Assembly (NCBI GenBank): GCA_012295275.1
Contig: CM022677.1
Coordinates: 2,359,698-2,423,697 of the forward strand
Source: Chrysomallon squamiferum
Taxonomy: Eukaryota; Mollusca; Gastropoda; Neomphalida; Peltospiridae
Reading direction: 5' to 3'
Length of the DNA: 64,000 nt
Part shown: piece after piece, positions 36,311 to 46,959 of the stretch
How the letters are laid out: the number at the start of each line of letters is the position of its first letter
How positions within the stretch are numbered: the first letter of the stretch is position 1
Made by a program: the position numbers and the translations under genes
The notes under the pieces: model-generated
The model's input: the letters and a program-made list of their open reading frames with translations, nothing else
Database searches by the model: none
Told to the model about the DNA's origin: nothing

Positions 36311-37381
36311 ATGTCTTGGGCGGAAGAATCTGAAAATTACGAAGAAAAGATCAAAGGTATGAATTTAAAAAAAGAAGTAATGAGAAAAAATGTTTTTAAA
36401 AAAGAATGCACCGTGATTGTAAATGTAGAAGATAACAAGAAAATTTCAGCAGGCGACATGATAGATTTTGTAAGTGGCCAGGTGGGTGATGTGATAAAAG
36501 CTTGTGTACCGAAAGAATCCGACTCTTATGAAATAACACTAGAAGATATTATACAAGCCAGAATGATTACGGAAATTGATGAAACAGAATTGAAAGGTCT
36601 AAAAATAAAGGCGAGAATTTTGAAATCTGAAACTGTAGTAGTTTCCTTTTTGCACTTGCCTGCCTACATTGAAGATGAAGAAATTGAAGAAAAATTGAAA
36701 GAAATGAAAATAGAAATTTTATCACCAATTTATAGAAGACTATACAAAGGGACAAAAATTGCAGATGGAACAAGATATGTGAGAGTGAAATTTCCACCCG
36801 GAATAAAAAGTTTACCATACTCAATGAATTTTCGGACTTACGAAGGAATAAAATATTTTCGAGTTTTACATGACAATCAAATAAAAGTCTGTTACAACTG
36901 TATGGCGGATAATCATTTGTTGAAAGACTGTCCAAATATAAGGTGTCATAACTGTAAACAAAAAGGACATTTTGGAAGAAACTGCCCGAACATATTTCTG
37001 TGTGAAAAGTGTGGAAACAAAGAGGATGAATGTGAGTGTTGGACAGAGTATGACAGCGATGAACAAAAAAACAGTGACAGTGACAGTGATGGTATGGAGT
37101 ATACTACAGATAATGTAAAATCAAAGGAGAAAAAAGAAAGTGATGGTATGGAGTATACTACAGATAATGTAAAATCAAAGGAGAAAAAAGAAAGTGATGG
37201 TATGGAGTATACTACAGATAATGTAAAATCAAAGGAGAAAAAAGAAAGTGATGGTATGGAGTATACTACAGATAATGTAAAATCAAAGGAGAAAAAAGAA
37301 AGTGATGGTATGGAGTATACTACAGATAATGTAAAATCAAAGGAGAAAAAAGAAAGTGAAGCAGAAAAATCCAGAGGATAA
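36311..37381 (+). CDS. Retrotransposon ORF1, zinc-knuckle nucleic-acid-binding protein
   Basis: Starts at ATG 36311 (MSWAEESENYEEK); the frame is open a little upstream without an ATG. Residues about 195-240 hold consecutive knuckles: CYNCMADNHLLKDC, CHNCKQKGHFGRNC and a C-X2-C cluster (CEKCGNKEDECEC). The N-terminal part (VIVNVEDNKKISAGDMIDF, then VRVKFPPGIKSLPYSMNF) is typical of Tx1/L1-group gag-like proteins preceding CCHC motifs. The C-terminus is an acidic-basic stretch with five identical 18-residue repeats. A stop at 37379 ends this frame, while a Lys-rich tail continues in the next frame. The role in the family is RNA binding and RNP formation. Confidence 0.85.
   Translation: MSWAEESENYEEKIKGMNLKKEVMRKNVFKKECTVIVNVEDNKKISAGDMIDFVSGQVGDVIKACVPKESDSYEITLEDIIQARMITEIDETELKGLKIKARILKSETVVVSFLHLPAYIEDEEIEEKLKEMKIEILSPIYRRLYKGTKIADGTRYVRVKFPPGIKSLPYSMNFRTYEGIKYFRVLHDNQIKVCYNCMADNHLLKDCPNIRCHNCKQKGHFGRNCPNIFLCEKCGNKEDECECWTEYDSDEQKNSDSDSDGMEYTTDNVKSKEKKESDGMEYTTDNVKSKEKKESDGMEYTTDNVKSKEKKESDGMEYTTDNVKSKEKKESDGMEYTTDNVKSKEKKESEAEKSRG
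37087..37356 (+). repeat. Five identical 54-bp repeats within ORF1
   Basis: Each unit encodes SDGMEYTTDNVKSKEKKE. All five are identical at the DNA level as far as I can read, which points to a recent expansion or to gene-conversion-like homogenisation. The length is a multiple of three, so the frame is kept. Confidence 0.92.
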
Positions 37382-37712
37382 ATACAACAGAAATGAAAAT
37401 CAAAAAGAAAAAAAAAAAATCGGAAAATGGAAAAAACCAGAAAAAAACCCTGATAAAAACACCACAGTGAAAAATACTAACAAGGAAGCTGAAACCATCG
37501 AAGCAGAAAATAGTAAGCAGAAAAACAACGAACGAACGAGATTGATCAAGCGTCCGTCAGAAGAAAAACTGTGGAGCTTGGTAGAAAACAGAAAACAAAA
37601 ACAGAGACAAGCAGCAGCGCATGAAAAGTGTGAGAGAAAGTGTTGCCAGGGCGATGAACGAGTATGGTGGGGGGAATATAGACAAGATATAGAATATTTT
37701 AAAAATGGGTAA
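37356..37712 (+). pseudogene. ORF1 C-terminal tail in a shifted frame
   Basis: An open frame overlaps the end of ORF1: NPEDKYNRNENQKEKKK, then RTRLIKRPSEEKLWSLVENR, and ends WWGEYRQDIEYFKNG 27 bp before the ORF2 start. Composition and position fit the natural C-terminus of ORF1, displaced by a one-base frameshift. Programmed frameshifting is possible but unsupported. Confidence 0.6.
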
Positions 37713-37741
37713 TAGTTTTCTAAATTTTTCTAATTCTAATT

Positions 37742-40700
37742 ATGATTTTGTCTATAAATGTAAACGGACTGAGAGATATTGAGAAATTAAATTCAGTTTT
37801 TGCAACTATTAAAAGTAAACATGCAAATATTATTTTTCTACAGGAAACATTTTGGGATAATGACTTCATTGAGAGATATAAACATTTATGGGAAGGAAAT
37901 ATATTTTATAATAATTGTCCAAATAAAAAAAGAAGGGGTGTAGCAATACTGGTATCAAAACGAATGTCCTTGTAAGTTTACATTTAATAGTTGCGACACT
38001 GAAGGCAGGATTTTAAAAATTAATACGAAAATAGATGAAGAAGAATACAGTTTTATAAATGTATATGCACCAAATAATATTGAAGAAAGAATTTTATTTT
38101 TTAAAGGATTATGTAAATTTGTGGATTTAAAAAATACAATAATGGCAGGAGATTTTAATGAAATTTTAGATCCTAATTTAGATTTAGGCATTAATAATAA
38201 AACTTTCAATATGAAAAGTAGTAATGAATTACAGTCAGTTATTTTTAATTATAATTTAGTTGATATTTGGCGACACAGAAATCCAGATAAAAGGCAATTT
38301 ACTAGATCTCAAATAGTTGAAAAAACTATAAAACAGTCAAGAATTGATTTATTCTTAATTTCTAGAAATTTATTACAGTTTATAAGTAATGTATACATAT
38401 CCTATACCTCAGTTAGTGATCACAATTTTTTATCACTTAAAATAGATTTTTCTCATGTAGAGAGAGGTCAAGGTATTTGGATCTTTAATAATGAATTGTT
38501 GAAAGATGAAAGTTTTTGTAAAGCTATTATTGAAGTTATTAATAATGTTTCTGAGTGTCCTTTGTTACAGACTGAACCTAGTGTTTGGTGGGACAACTTA
38601 AAATATAAAATGAAAACATGTGCAAGAAATTTTGCAATAAAAAAGAGAAAATCAGATAACGAAAAATATTATAATATACAAAATGCTTTGAAACGAGAAT
38701 ATGCTAAACTAGCTGTAAATAATCATCATGATTTGAGTAACATACAAATTTTAGAAGAAAAATTAAAATTAATTGAGAGATCTAAATGTAATGGTGCTAT
38801 TTTAAGATCTAAAGCTCATTGGAATCTAGATATGGATAGAAATACCACGTTTTTTCTCAGTTTAGAAAAATCAAAACAAGAATCAAATTCTATTAAAGAG
38901 CTAAAAACAGTAAATGGATTAACAAGAAAAACGGAAGATATATTACAATATGCTTATGACTTTTATTCAAAATTATTTACACAAGAAAATGTAGATATTA
39001 TTAAACAGGAAGAAATAATAAATTTAATATCAAATAAACTAAAGGAATCTGAAAGTGAAAACTGTGAGAAAGACATTACAATTGAAGAATTAACTGAAGC
39101 TTTAAAAGAAATGAATAGAAATAAATCACCTGGTTTGGATGGTCTAACAGTAGAATTTTATGTTAAATTCTGGGAAAATTTTAAAAATTTCTTTCATAAA
39201 GTAGTTATGTCAATTCAGAAAGAAGAAATGTTGTCACGTAGTATGAAAAAAGTAGTAATTAGTTTATTTTACAAGAAAAAAGGAGATAAAGCAGACCTAA
39301 AAAAGTTCAGACCTATTAGCCTTTTAAATGTAGATTATAAAATTATTGCTAAAGTTCTTGCAAATTGTCTTAAACAAGTAATGTCAACTATTATTTCATC
39401 AGAACAAAGCTGTTGTGTAAAAGGAAGAGATGTTGCTGACAATATTATGTCAGTAAGAGATATTATAGATATTGTCGAGTTAAATAATACAGAAGGGTAT
39501 AAAGTTAAAATAGATCAAGAGAAAACTTTTGACACAGTATCATATAGTTTTATTTTAAAAGTTTTGAAAAAATTCAATTTTGGTGATAATTTTATAAAGT
39601 GGATTAAAATACTATATAATAATATAAAAAGTTGTGTAAAAATTAATGGACATTTAACACCTTTTTCTAATATTACAAGAGGTGTTAGACAAGGATGTCC
39701 AATATCAATGATGCTTTATGTTATTGTAGCTGAACCCTTAAATAAATTAATTAAAAAAAAGACATAGCATGAATGGAATTAGAATAACAAATGAACTTAA
39801 TTCTTTATTATTTCAGCATGCAGATGATACTACAGTAACTGTCTGCGATGCTCAGTCAGTAGAAAATGTTTTAATACAATAAATATGTATTGTAGTGCTA
39901 CAGGGGCAAAAGTCAATGTAGATAAGTCAGAAGTACTTTATCTTGGTAAAACCATGATTGAAAACTTATCTTTTAACATTCCAATATCAATAAATAAAAA
40001 CTGTGTTAAAATTCTAGGCATATATTTAGGACCAAATAAACCATTATGTGAAAGATTGAACTGGAAAAATAAATTAGATAAAATGTCTAATTTAATTAAC
40101 TTATGGAGTCAAAGGAAACTTACTTTACACGGAAAAGCTGAAGTATGGAATACTTTATTAACATCTAGACTGTGGTATATCATTAGCGCAATAAATGTAC
40201 CAAATTGGGTAGAAAATGAAATTCATAAATTATTTTGTAAATTTATGTGGGAAGGAAAAACGCATTTAATAAAATATTCAACAATAATTGGAAATAAAAT
40301 GTCGGGTGGACTAAATATTCAAGATATTTCATTAAAGAAAATGGCTTTTCGTATAAAAATGTTAAAGAAATATTTTGATAATAATTTTAAAAATGTGTGG
40401 AAATATACAATGTCAATATTTCTTGAAAAATATATGAATATGAATCTAAATTATGACATTTTTAAAATAGTATACAGTAAAGAAGCTTTAAAAGTTATCA
40501 ATCCTTTTATGCTGAAATGTTATCAGCTTGGGACTATGTTAATAATGGAGAACGTAATTTCCCACTTGATACAGACGAAATATTGTCTCAGCCACTTTTT
40601 CAAAATCCATTCATTAAATATAAAAACAAATTATTATTATTTAGTTCTTTTATAAAAAGTGGAATAGTCAAAGTGGCTGATATTGCATATGAAGTAATAT

Positions 40701-41590
40701 CAGGTTTTCTTCCTTTTACAGCTATTGTAGAAATTATTCATGAAAAATCTCCAGAATTATCCAAAAACCAAATTTATATAGCTTACAATGTTATTAAGAA
40801 ATCACTTCCAGATGAATGGAAAAGTTCTATTAACAGAAATGCTAAAAAATTAACATCTAATAAAGATTTATTTTTGTTTCAGAATAATGAAATGATAAAT
40901 GTCAGTAAATTTACAGTTAAAATAATTTATTCTATTTTAATTTTAAAAAACGTTAAAGCACCAACTTGTGAAGAAAAATGGAATGAGCTTGGTTTTAATA
41001 TATTCTGGAGACCAGTTTGGAAATGGATACACTATAGTGATAAATTTACTGAATTTATAGACTTAGGTTTTAGAACAGTTCATCATATAATATATACATA
41101 TAGTAAATTATATAAATATGGCAAAATCTCATCTAGTGTATGTCCAGTGTGTTTGAAGGATGATGAAGATTTGTGCCATTTATTTTTGTATTGTGAAGAA
41201 TTGAAGGAATTAATATCAATCTTTCATGAAATATGTATTTATATATTTAAGAAAACAGGGTTTTCTCTAGAACAATTAAAAAGATTATTAATATTTGGAT
41301 GTTATCTCAAAATTGAAAATAGTACAATAGAATTTATTAATATTATTCTTTCAATTTATAGAATATCAGTGTTCAAAAGGCGTGTAATAGCTCAAATGAA
41401 AGGAACAAATATCAATATAATACATTTTTTTAGAAATTATATGTATCAGTGCTTTAAAATCATTCTAAATCAATATCGTATTCAAAACAAACTTTCAATT
41501 TTTATTAACAAATATGTTAAGAACAATATTTTCCTAGAACTAAAAGATGACATACTTATTTTCAAATATCCTTTGGAAAGCTACAAATAA
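37742..41590 (+). pseudogene. Retrotransposon ORF2: APE endonuclease and reverse transcriptase, frameshifted
   Basis: Starts ATG 37742 with ILSINVNGLRDIEKLNS, IIFLQETFW and RRGVAILVS (APE endonuclease blocks). The frame shifts near 37970 and continues CKFTFNSCDTEGRILKI, INVYAPN and MAGDFNEILDP. 38121-39767 carries the fingers and palm: NKSPGLDGLTVEFY, KFRPISLLNVDYKIIAKVLA, KIDQEKTFDTV and GVRQGCPISMMLY. After a shift in an A8 run near 39760 comes LLFQHADDTTV, where the usual motif is (Y/F)ADD. A shift near 39875 leads to NVDKSEVLYLG and ILGIYLGPN (39885-40655). A last shift near 40520 leads to 40517-41590 with a CPVCLKDDEDLCHLFLYC C-terminal zinc motif. Identity is firm; this copy cannot make full-length ORF2 as read. 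Confidence 0.9.
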
Positions 41591-41781
41591 TCAATATAGA
41601 TATATCATGGAAATGGATAAAAGAATTAATACTATAAAATACTGTAAATATATATGAATATTCCGAATAAATAAGTATGCGTGCATGTGAGTGTGACTGA
41701 GTGTGTGAGAGGAAACAGTTTTTATTATTGTTATTTACAGTTTTAATGTTATTTTAATTGTGTACAACTGTTGATTATATT

Positions 41782-41819
41782 AATAAAGATAAAAAAAAAA
41801 AAAAACACCGGTTCTCGTC
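41782..41819 (+). other. Polyadenylation signal, poly-A tail and 3' target duplication
   Basis: AATAAA (41782-41787), then GAT and a run of A's, which merge into AAAACACCGGTTCTCGTC. This is the expected 3' end of a poly-A-tailed LINE inserted by target-primed reverse transcription. Confidence 0.88.
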
Positions 41820-41898
41820 CGATCACCGAAGTTAAGCAACGCAGGGCTCGGACAGTACTTGGATGGGTGACCGCCTGGGAACACCGAGTGCCGTAGAC
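41820..41898 (+). rRNA. 5S rRNA gene, 3' part (nt 40-118)
   Basis: CGATCACCGAAGTTAAGCAA, GTACTTGGATGGGTGACCGC and CTGGGAACACCGAGTGCCGT are unmistakable 5S sequence, with the internal control regions retained. It ends GCCGTAGAC, followed by ACACGCC and a T/C-rich tract. There is no clean TTTT run at once, so termination may be weak; the first TTTCTTTTC tract starts about 10 nt later. Confidence 0.93.
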
Positions 41899-41904
41899 AC
41901 GCCT

Positions 41905-42035
41905 CTTTCTTTTCTTTTCTTTTCTTTTCTTTCTTTTCTTTTTCTTTCTTTCTTTCTTAATTTCTTTCTTTTTTTCTTTCTTACTTTCTTCCTTTCTTTC
42001 TTTCTTTCTTCCTTTCTTTCTTTCTTTCTTTCTTA
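41905..42035. repeat. (CTTT)n pyrimidine tract after 5S
   Basis: About 130 bp of impure CTTT/CTTTT. A similar tract lies at 43810-43880. Open frames on both strands here are microsatellite translations. Confidence 0.85.
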
Positions 42036-42096
42036 TTTTAAGAGCAACAGCAAGAGCCAATTGACATCGGTAGCGAGTGTGTGCGTGGGCGCAGGT

Positions 42097-42297
42097 TTTG
42101 GAGTGACCGTGTTGTGTATGTCTGATTGTGTGTGTACGTATGTTTGTTATTTCAGAACGCGCCTGTGTGTGTGCGTGTGCGTGTGTGTGCGTGTGTGTGT
42201 TCGCGTGCCGGTTCGAAAAAGGTATCTTCCAACGTAAAATTGAATTGCGAGATCACGACGGCGCGATAATTAATGTATTTTCATTTCGATTTTATTA

Positions 42298-42300
<3 letters not shown>
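42097..42300 (+). repeat. Module M1, copy 1 (5S downstream region)
   Basis: GGAGTGACCGTGTTGTGTAT, GTGTGTGTACGTATGTT and TTATTTCAG, a GT-rich tract, then TATCTTCCAAC.TAAAATTG and GCGAGATCACGACGGCGCGA. It recurs at 43889-44175. It is rich in CpG compared with the rest of the window. Confidence 0.85.
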
Positions 42301-42356
<56 letters not shown>

Positions 42357-42358
42357 GC
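42299..42358. repeat. (ATT)n microsatellite
   Basis: A nearly pure ATT run that follows module M1 copy 1. In copy 2 the same place holds a short (GTT)n instead. Confidence 0.9.
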
Positions 42359-42429
42359 CATCGTTATCGTTGTCGTTATTCAGCGCACGCAATAAGAAGA
42401 ACGAAGATAAATAGACGTCGGTTCGTCTT

Positions 42430-42940
42430 TTTTTTTTCTTTTTTTTTTTTTCTTTTTTCTTTTGTTTTAATTTTTTTATTTTCAGGCATTCACGCGCCAA
42501 TTGCCTCATTTTTCACGAATAACCTACCCATTTACAATTGACCACGTTCTCTTTGAATATTAAAATTTATTTTATTTTCAATAAGCTGTTTCTTCTTTTG
42601 TTTTTTATGATTTAATTTTATATTCCTCATGTTTGTTCTTGTTGTTGTTGTTTTTTGTATTTAGTGTTTATTGTTTCGAATGAATATCTAAAAAAAAAAA
42701 AAAATAAAAAAGAAAAAAAAAAAAAAAAATAGATGGGGAAATTGTTACCACTGAAAGCCTAAATTTGTAAAAATGTCTGGCAGACATTAAATTCTGTCTT
42801 AATTGAAAATAACGACGATTACGATTTAATTTATAAAATGATCCGACACGTTGTTGTTGTTGTTGTTTGTTGTTGTTGTTGCAGTTAGTCAGAAAACATC
42901 TTTACGAATGGAAGATCGAGCCCACTCCACAGACAGATGT
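42430..42940. other. Non-coding spacer with T and A homopolymers and (GTT)n
   Basis: T-rich tract at 42427-42460, A-rich at 42690-42730, and (GTT)n at 42851-42882. No gene is seen. Confidence 0.5.
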
Positions 42941-42950
42941 GTTTTTAGTG

Positions 42951-43320
42951 TGCGTCGGTGCCGTGGACTCGGTCTTGCATGCGTTTTTTTTTGTTCACTG
43001 CAGCAAAACTAACTCATTTATTAAACGTATTGAACCCTGTTGAAAAAAAAAAAAAAAAAAAAAAAACAAACAATTTTTTTTTTTTGGCAGCACCAAGTTC
43101 AAACTAAATCCATATAGAATGATTTTTGGAATCAAGCACACAAACGTGGCGGCAACTTTGCATCGAATTTAGAGATTATTTTTCTCTGGTAATTTCGACG
43201 ACTACACGAAACGAGAATTATTAGAGGGAGATAAGCCGTGTAAGGAAATGAAGGCTGTGACAGTGGACGGATGAAACCCGATGTGTTTTTTTTTTTCTCT
43301 CGTCATATATATATATATAT
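42951..43320 (+). repeat. Module M2, copy 1
   Basis: TGCCGTGGACTC.GTCTTGCA, then TTGAACCCTGTTGAAAAA, TGATTTTTGGAATCAAGCAC, TTTCGACGACTACACGAAAC, and GTGACAGTGGACGGATGAAA, ending at a (TA)n run. It recurs as the next module. Confidence 0.88.
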
Positions 43321-43448
43321 ATATTTTTTAAAATAACGACGATTTTTTTTAATTTATTTATTTATTTATTTATTTTTTTTATTTTCTTTTTTTTTTTTAT
43401 TTCTTTATTTATTATTATTATTTTTTTTTGACAGTTTTTTTTTTATTG

Positions 43449-43753
43449 GTGCCGTGGACTCAGTCTTGCATGTCTGATTATTCACTGTACGTATGTTATT
43501 GAACCCTGTTGAAAAAAAGCAAATAAACCAAAAGACAAGTCAAACAAAATCCATGCGTGTGTGAATGATTTTTGGAATCAAGCACACAAACGTGTGCGTC
43601 GGCAACTTTGTGCGAATTTAGTGATTATGTTTCTCTGGTAATTTCGACGACTACACGAAACGAGAATTATTAGAGGGAGATAAGCAATGTAAGGCAATGG
43701 AGGCTGTGACAGTGGACGGATGAAACCCGATGTGTTTTTTTCCTTTTCTCTCG

Positions 43754-43785
<32 letters not shown>
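43449..43785 (+). repeat. Module M2, copy 2
   Basis: Same landmarks as copy 1 and the same order, again ending at (TA)n (43757-43783). Between GTCTTGCATG and TTGAACCC it is shorter than copy 1. The unit-to-unit spacing is about 500 bp. Confidence 0.88.
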
Positions 43786-43787
<2 letters not shown>

Positions 43788-43888
43788 CAATTATTTTTTT
43801 GTTAATATTTATTTCTTTATTTCTTTATTTATTTTTATTTTCTTTTTTTCTTTTTTTCTTTCTTTCTTGCTTTCTTTATTTTTTTTGT

Positions 43889-44175
43889 TTGGAGTGACCG
43901 TGTTGTGTATATCTGATTGTGTGTGTACGTATGTTATTTCAGCTCGCGCCTGCGTGTTTGTGTGTGTGTGTGCGTGTGCTGTGTGTGTGTGTCTGTGTGT
44001 GTGTGCGTGTGTGTCTGTGTGTGTGTGTGTGTGTCTGTGTGTGTGTCTGTGTGTGCGTGTCTGTGTGTGTGCGTGCGTGCGTGCGTGCGCTTTCAAAAAG
44101 ATATCTTCCAACATAAAATTGAATTGCGAGATCACGACGGCGCGATGGTGAATGTGTTTTCAATTCGATTTTGTT
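43889..44175 (+). repeat. Module M1, copy 2
   Basis: Repeats the GGAGTGACCGTGTTGTGTAT to ATCACGACGGCGCGAT series of copy 1, with a longer GT-rich tract at 43955-44090. The open frames of 65-143 codons here translate the GT repeat and are not genes. Confidence 0.88.
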
Positions 44176-44421
44176 GTTGTTGTTGTTATTACCTTATTGT
44201 ATCCGGATTGTATTGAGATCAGATCACGGACTGTCCGAGAATATGACTGTGTGTTTGTTGTTGTTGTGTTTTACCCACAGCATGGCTCTTTTGAACGGTG
44301 GAATCTCTGTTTTGTCAGTTTCTCTTTTGATCAGGAAAGGTGTGTTTATTGTTGGTTTTGTTTCTTTGTGGTATGCCGGCAGTGGCATTTCCCCTATTCC
44401 TGTTTCCCTTTCGATTTCGCT
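44176..44421. other. Spacer at the unit B junction
   Basis: Short (GTT)n near 44172, then fairly balanced sequence with an open + frame (LLNGGISVLSVSLLIRKG, about 90 codons) that has no family match I can see. It ends at the sharp start of unit B. Confidence 0.35.
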
Positions 44422-44744
44422 AGCTGTGACTTGTAATAAATAAAATACAAATACACAAGAACAAACAAACCCAGTTATAAATATGCAAGCTTTTATGAGA
44501 TCCACAGTGTAAAATTATGTGACCAACATTTACAGTGTTATTTAGACACACGGGATTTCACTATACAGTTATCTTGCGTAGATGACAAACATTTACACTG
44601 TTATTTAGACACACAGTATTTCACTATACAATTATCTTGCCTAGATGACAAACATTTAGTGTAACTCAGTTTATTAAATGTAGGCAAATACACAGATCTA
44701 AATAAAACCATGTCCTGTATTTAGTAGATTAAAAATATTAATGT

Positions 44745-44751
<7 letters not shown>

Positions 44752-44783
<32 letters not shown>

Positions 44784-45475
44784 TGATGATGATGATGATG
44801 ATTGATGATGACAATTTATTTTAAAAGATAGAGATTATCTTATTGATATATGTATACATAGCACTACATTTAGCTAAATGAAACTACATTAACTTAGATG
44901 AAAACTGAAAGTAGTAAAATTTTATCGACATTATTTTCATTTAGATATAATCTAATATTTTTCTACCTAAATAACATTGTTTTCTGGATTAATGTCCTTA
45001 ATATTATCATCAACCTAAAATTATTCAAAATGATATGTCTTAGAGATTTCTATATGGTTTAGTTTCTAACTTGATAACTGAAATCCACTTTTAAAAATTT
45101 CTTTAATAAAATCTGTACAGTTATAAATAATCATTATGCATCCATTATGTATGCAAATAGTAAAACAGTGAAACCAAACACTAGTTCTATAGCCATACAT
45201 TTCTGAAAACCATCTTCAAGGATTTCTGTAAGAAATTTATTGAAACAAATTTTATTAATATATTAATATTATATTTATCTTTTATTAGGGATGAGATTTT
45301 CTTGGTGTGTGTAAAAATGTAAAAAGTTAATTTAGGTTTCATTATTAATGAAATTGTTGTGAATTGAGAATCATGTGTATTGTAGAGACATGATTGCTCA
45401 TCACAGTTTTAAAATGGTGACTTAAAACTGGTTAATTAATAATAATAATAATAATAATCATAATAATAATAATAA
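44752..45475. repeat. (AAT)n and (GAT)n in unit B
   Basis: AAT run followed by (GAT)n at 44780-44803, and AAT near 45440-45475. Elsewhere this stretch is non-coding and collinear with 17340-17960. Confidence 0.8.
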
Positions 45476-46304
45476 AAATATACAATAATAAAAATAATAA
45501 AAAAAGAAGAAAATATTCCTGCCACCAGTTTCTGGTAACAAAAACAGAACATGGTTTTTACTGAATGAAGTTTTCATGAGTTTTACTTTGAAATACTTGT
45601 TTCTTTCACATTTAAAACTATAGAACTTAAATTCATCATGAAACACAACTGGAAAATTCCACAGGTATAAAACACAACTCTTTTTTTTTTAAATAAGTAA
45701 GTCATTTATAATTAAGAAGCAATAGACAGTAGCACATTATTACAGGATTAAATCAGTTTTGAATGCAGAAACTGTGATGCAGCCTGATTAATCATGTTAA
45801 AAATATTTCCCATCTGAAAAAACTTGCAGCTAACAAACAGTGATTTGAAATATCACAAGCTCATTCTAGATTTTATTTTACACCCTATGAATTAAAGATC
45901 TCAATATTCAGAAAATGATTACTTATAAACTTGCAGCTAACAAACAGTGATTTGAAATATCACGAGCTCATTCTAGATTTTATTTCACACCCTATGAATT
46001 AAAGATCTGAATATTCTAAAAATTATTAATTATTTTAAGCTCATCATTTCTAGATTATATATATCCCAATTTAAATGAATAAAAATATTTTTAAATTAGC
46101 ATATTTAAGTAAGCATCTGTTAACTGGCACATTCAAATTAACATTTTTACCATTGGCGTATTTATATTTTAAAGTTGAAATTTGCTTGTATAAAATTGTG
46201 ATGTTCTAGTCAGCATATTTAAATTAGCATGTTTCATTAGCATATTTAAAATCATCTTTAAAACTGCACATTAAACCTGAACTGAAATCAGCTACTTTTA
46301 CTTT

Positions 46305-46610
46305 TATATCTACATATACCCCAATTTTTTTATATTATACTTTTATTTTATCTTTATCTCTACATATACCCATTTTTTTTATATTACTTTTATTTGGTTT
46401 TTATCTCTACCTATACCCCATTTTTTTATATTACTTTTATTTTATCTTTATCTCTACATATACCCCATTTTTTTATATTACTTTTATTTGGTTTTTATCT
46501 CTACATATACTCAGTTTTTTATATTACTTTTATTTGGTTTTTATCTCTACATATACTCAGTTTTTTTATATTAGACTTTTTTTTTCACTACATATACCCC
46601 ATTTTTTCTC
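46305..46610. repeat. Minisatellite, expanded unit B version
   Basis: About six units built on TATCTCTACATATACCCCAT, TTTTTTATATTA and CTTTTATTT. Two and a half units are present in unit A. Confidence 0.85.
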
Positions 46611-46773
46611 TCCTTGAAATCATTTCTTACTGATTTTCATATGTACTACTTTAACATGGTTTTGTTTCAATAAAATATAAAATTCTAAAATCTGAGTGAA
46701 AGTACAAAATCTGATTTTCTTTATGTGAGACTTTACCTTCTTTATGAATAACCAGTAGACACCATGAAATGAA

Positions 46774-46793
46774 TGTATATATATATATATATA

Positions 46794-46858
<65 letters not shown>
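46774..46858. repeat. (TA)n(GA)n compound microsatellite
   Basis: Short TA run then about 62 bp of GA. It marks the place where unit A has about 750 additional bases, including the EGFR C-tail exon. Confidence 0.9.
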
Positions 46859-46859
<1 letters not shown>

Positions 46860-46959
46860 TTCCTGCAACCAACCAGCTGTCAATCACTTTCTGAAACCAA
46901 TAATCCATGTATGATTATCACTGATCCATTTTTTTCTAATCACCGATCCATCTTCTAAA

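Larger units (their letters stand above)
36231..41801 (+). mobile_element. 5S rDNA-targeted Tx1/L1-group non-LTR retrotransposon
   Basis: About 5.57 kb between the two copies of 5S target sequence. In order: an 80-bp leader, ORF1 with CCHC zinc knuckles (36311-37381, tail in a second frame to 37712), ORF2 with APE endonuclease, reverse transcriptase and C-terminal CCHC (37742-41590 across several frames), a 3' UTR with AATAAA at 41782-41787, and poly-A. It is in the same orientation as the 5S gene. Known elements of this kind (Mutsu, Tx1 clade) insert by target-primed reverse transcription into 5S genes. This copy is probably full length. It is disabled by about five frameshifts, yet its target duplication is unmutated, so insertion is fairly recent or the frameshifts are assembly errors. 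Confidence 0.9.

Noticed and set aside
41749-42060. Lys/Arg-rich protein on the minus strand
   Set aside because: It is the complement of the CTTT tract next to the 5S gene.
41820-42300. A 5S-derived SINE (SINE3 type)
   Set aside because: The 5S part is complete, with both ends of the terminal stem, and is followed by a pyrimidine tract. I see no tRNA- or LINE-related tail with poly-A.
43720-44216. Open frames of 65-143 codons in several frames
   Set aside because: They translate GT/CA and TA repeats (strings of VCVCV or HTHTH) and overlap on both strands.
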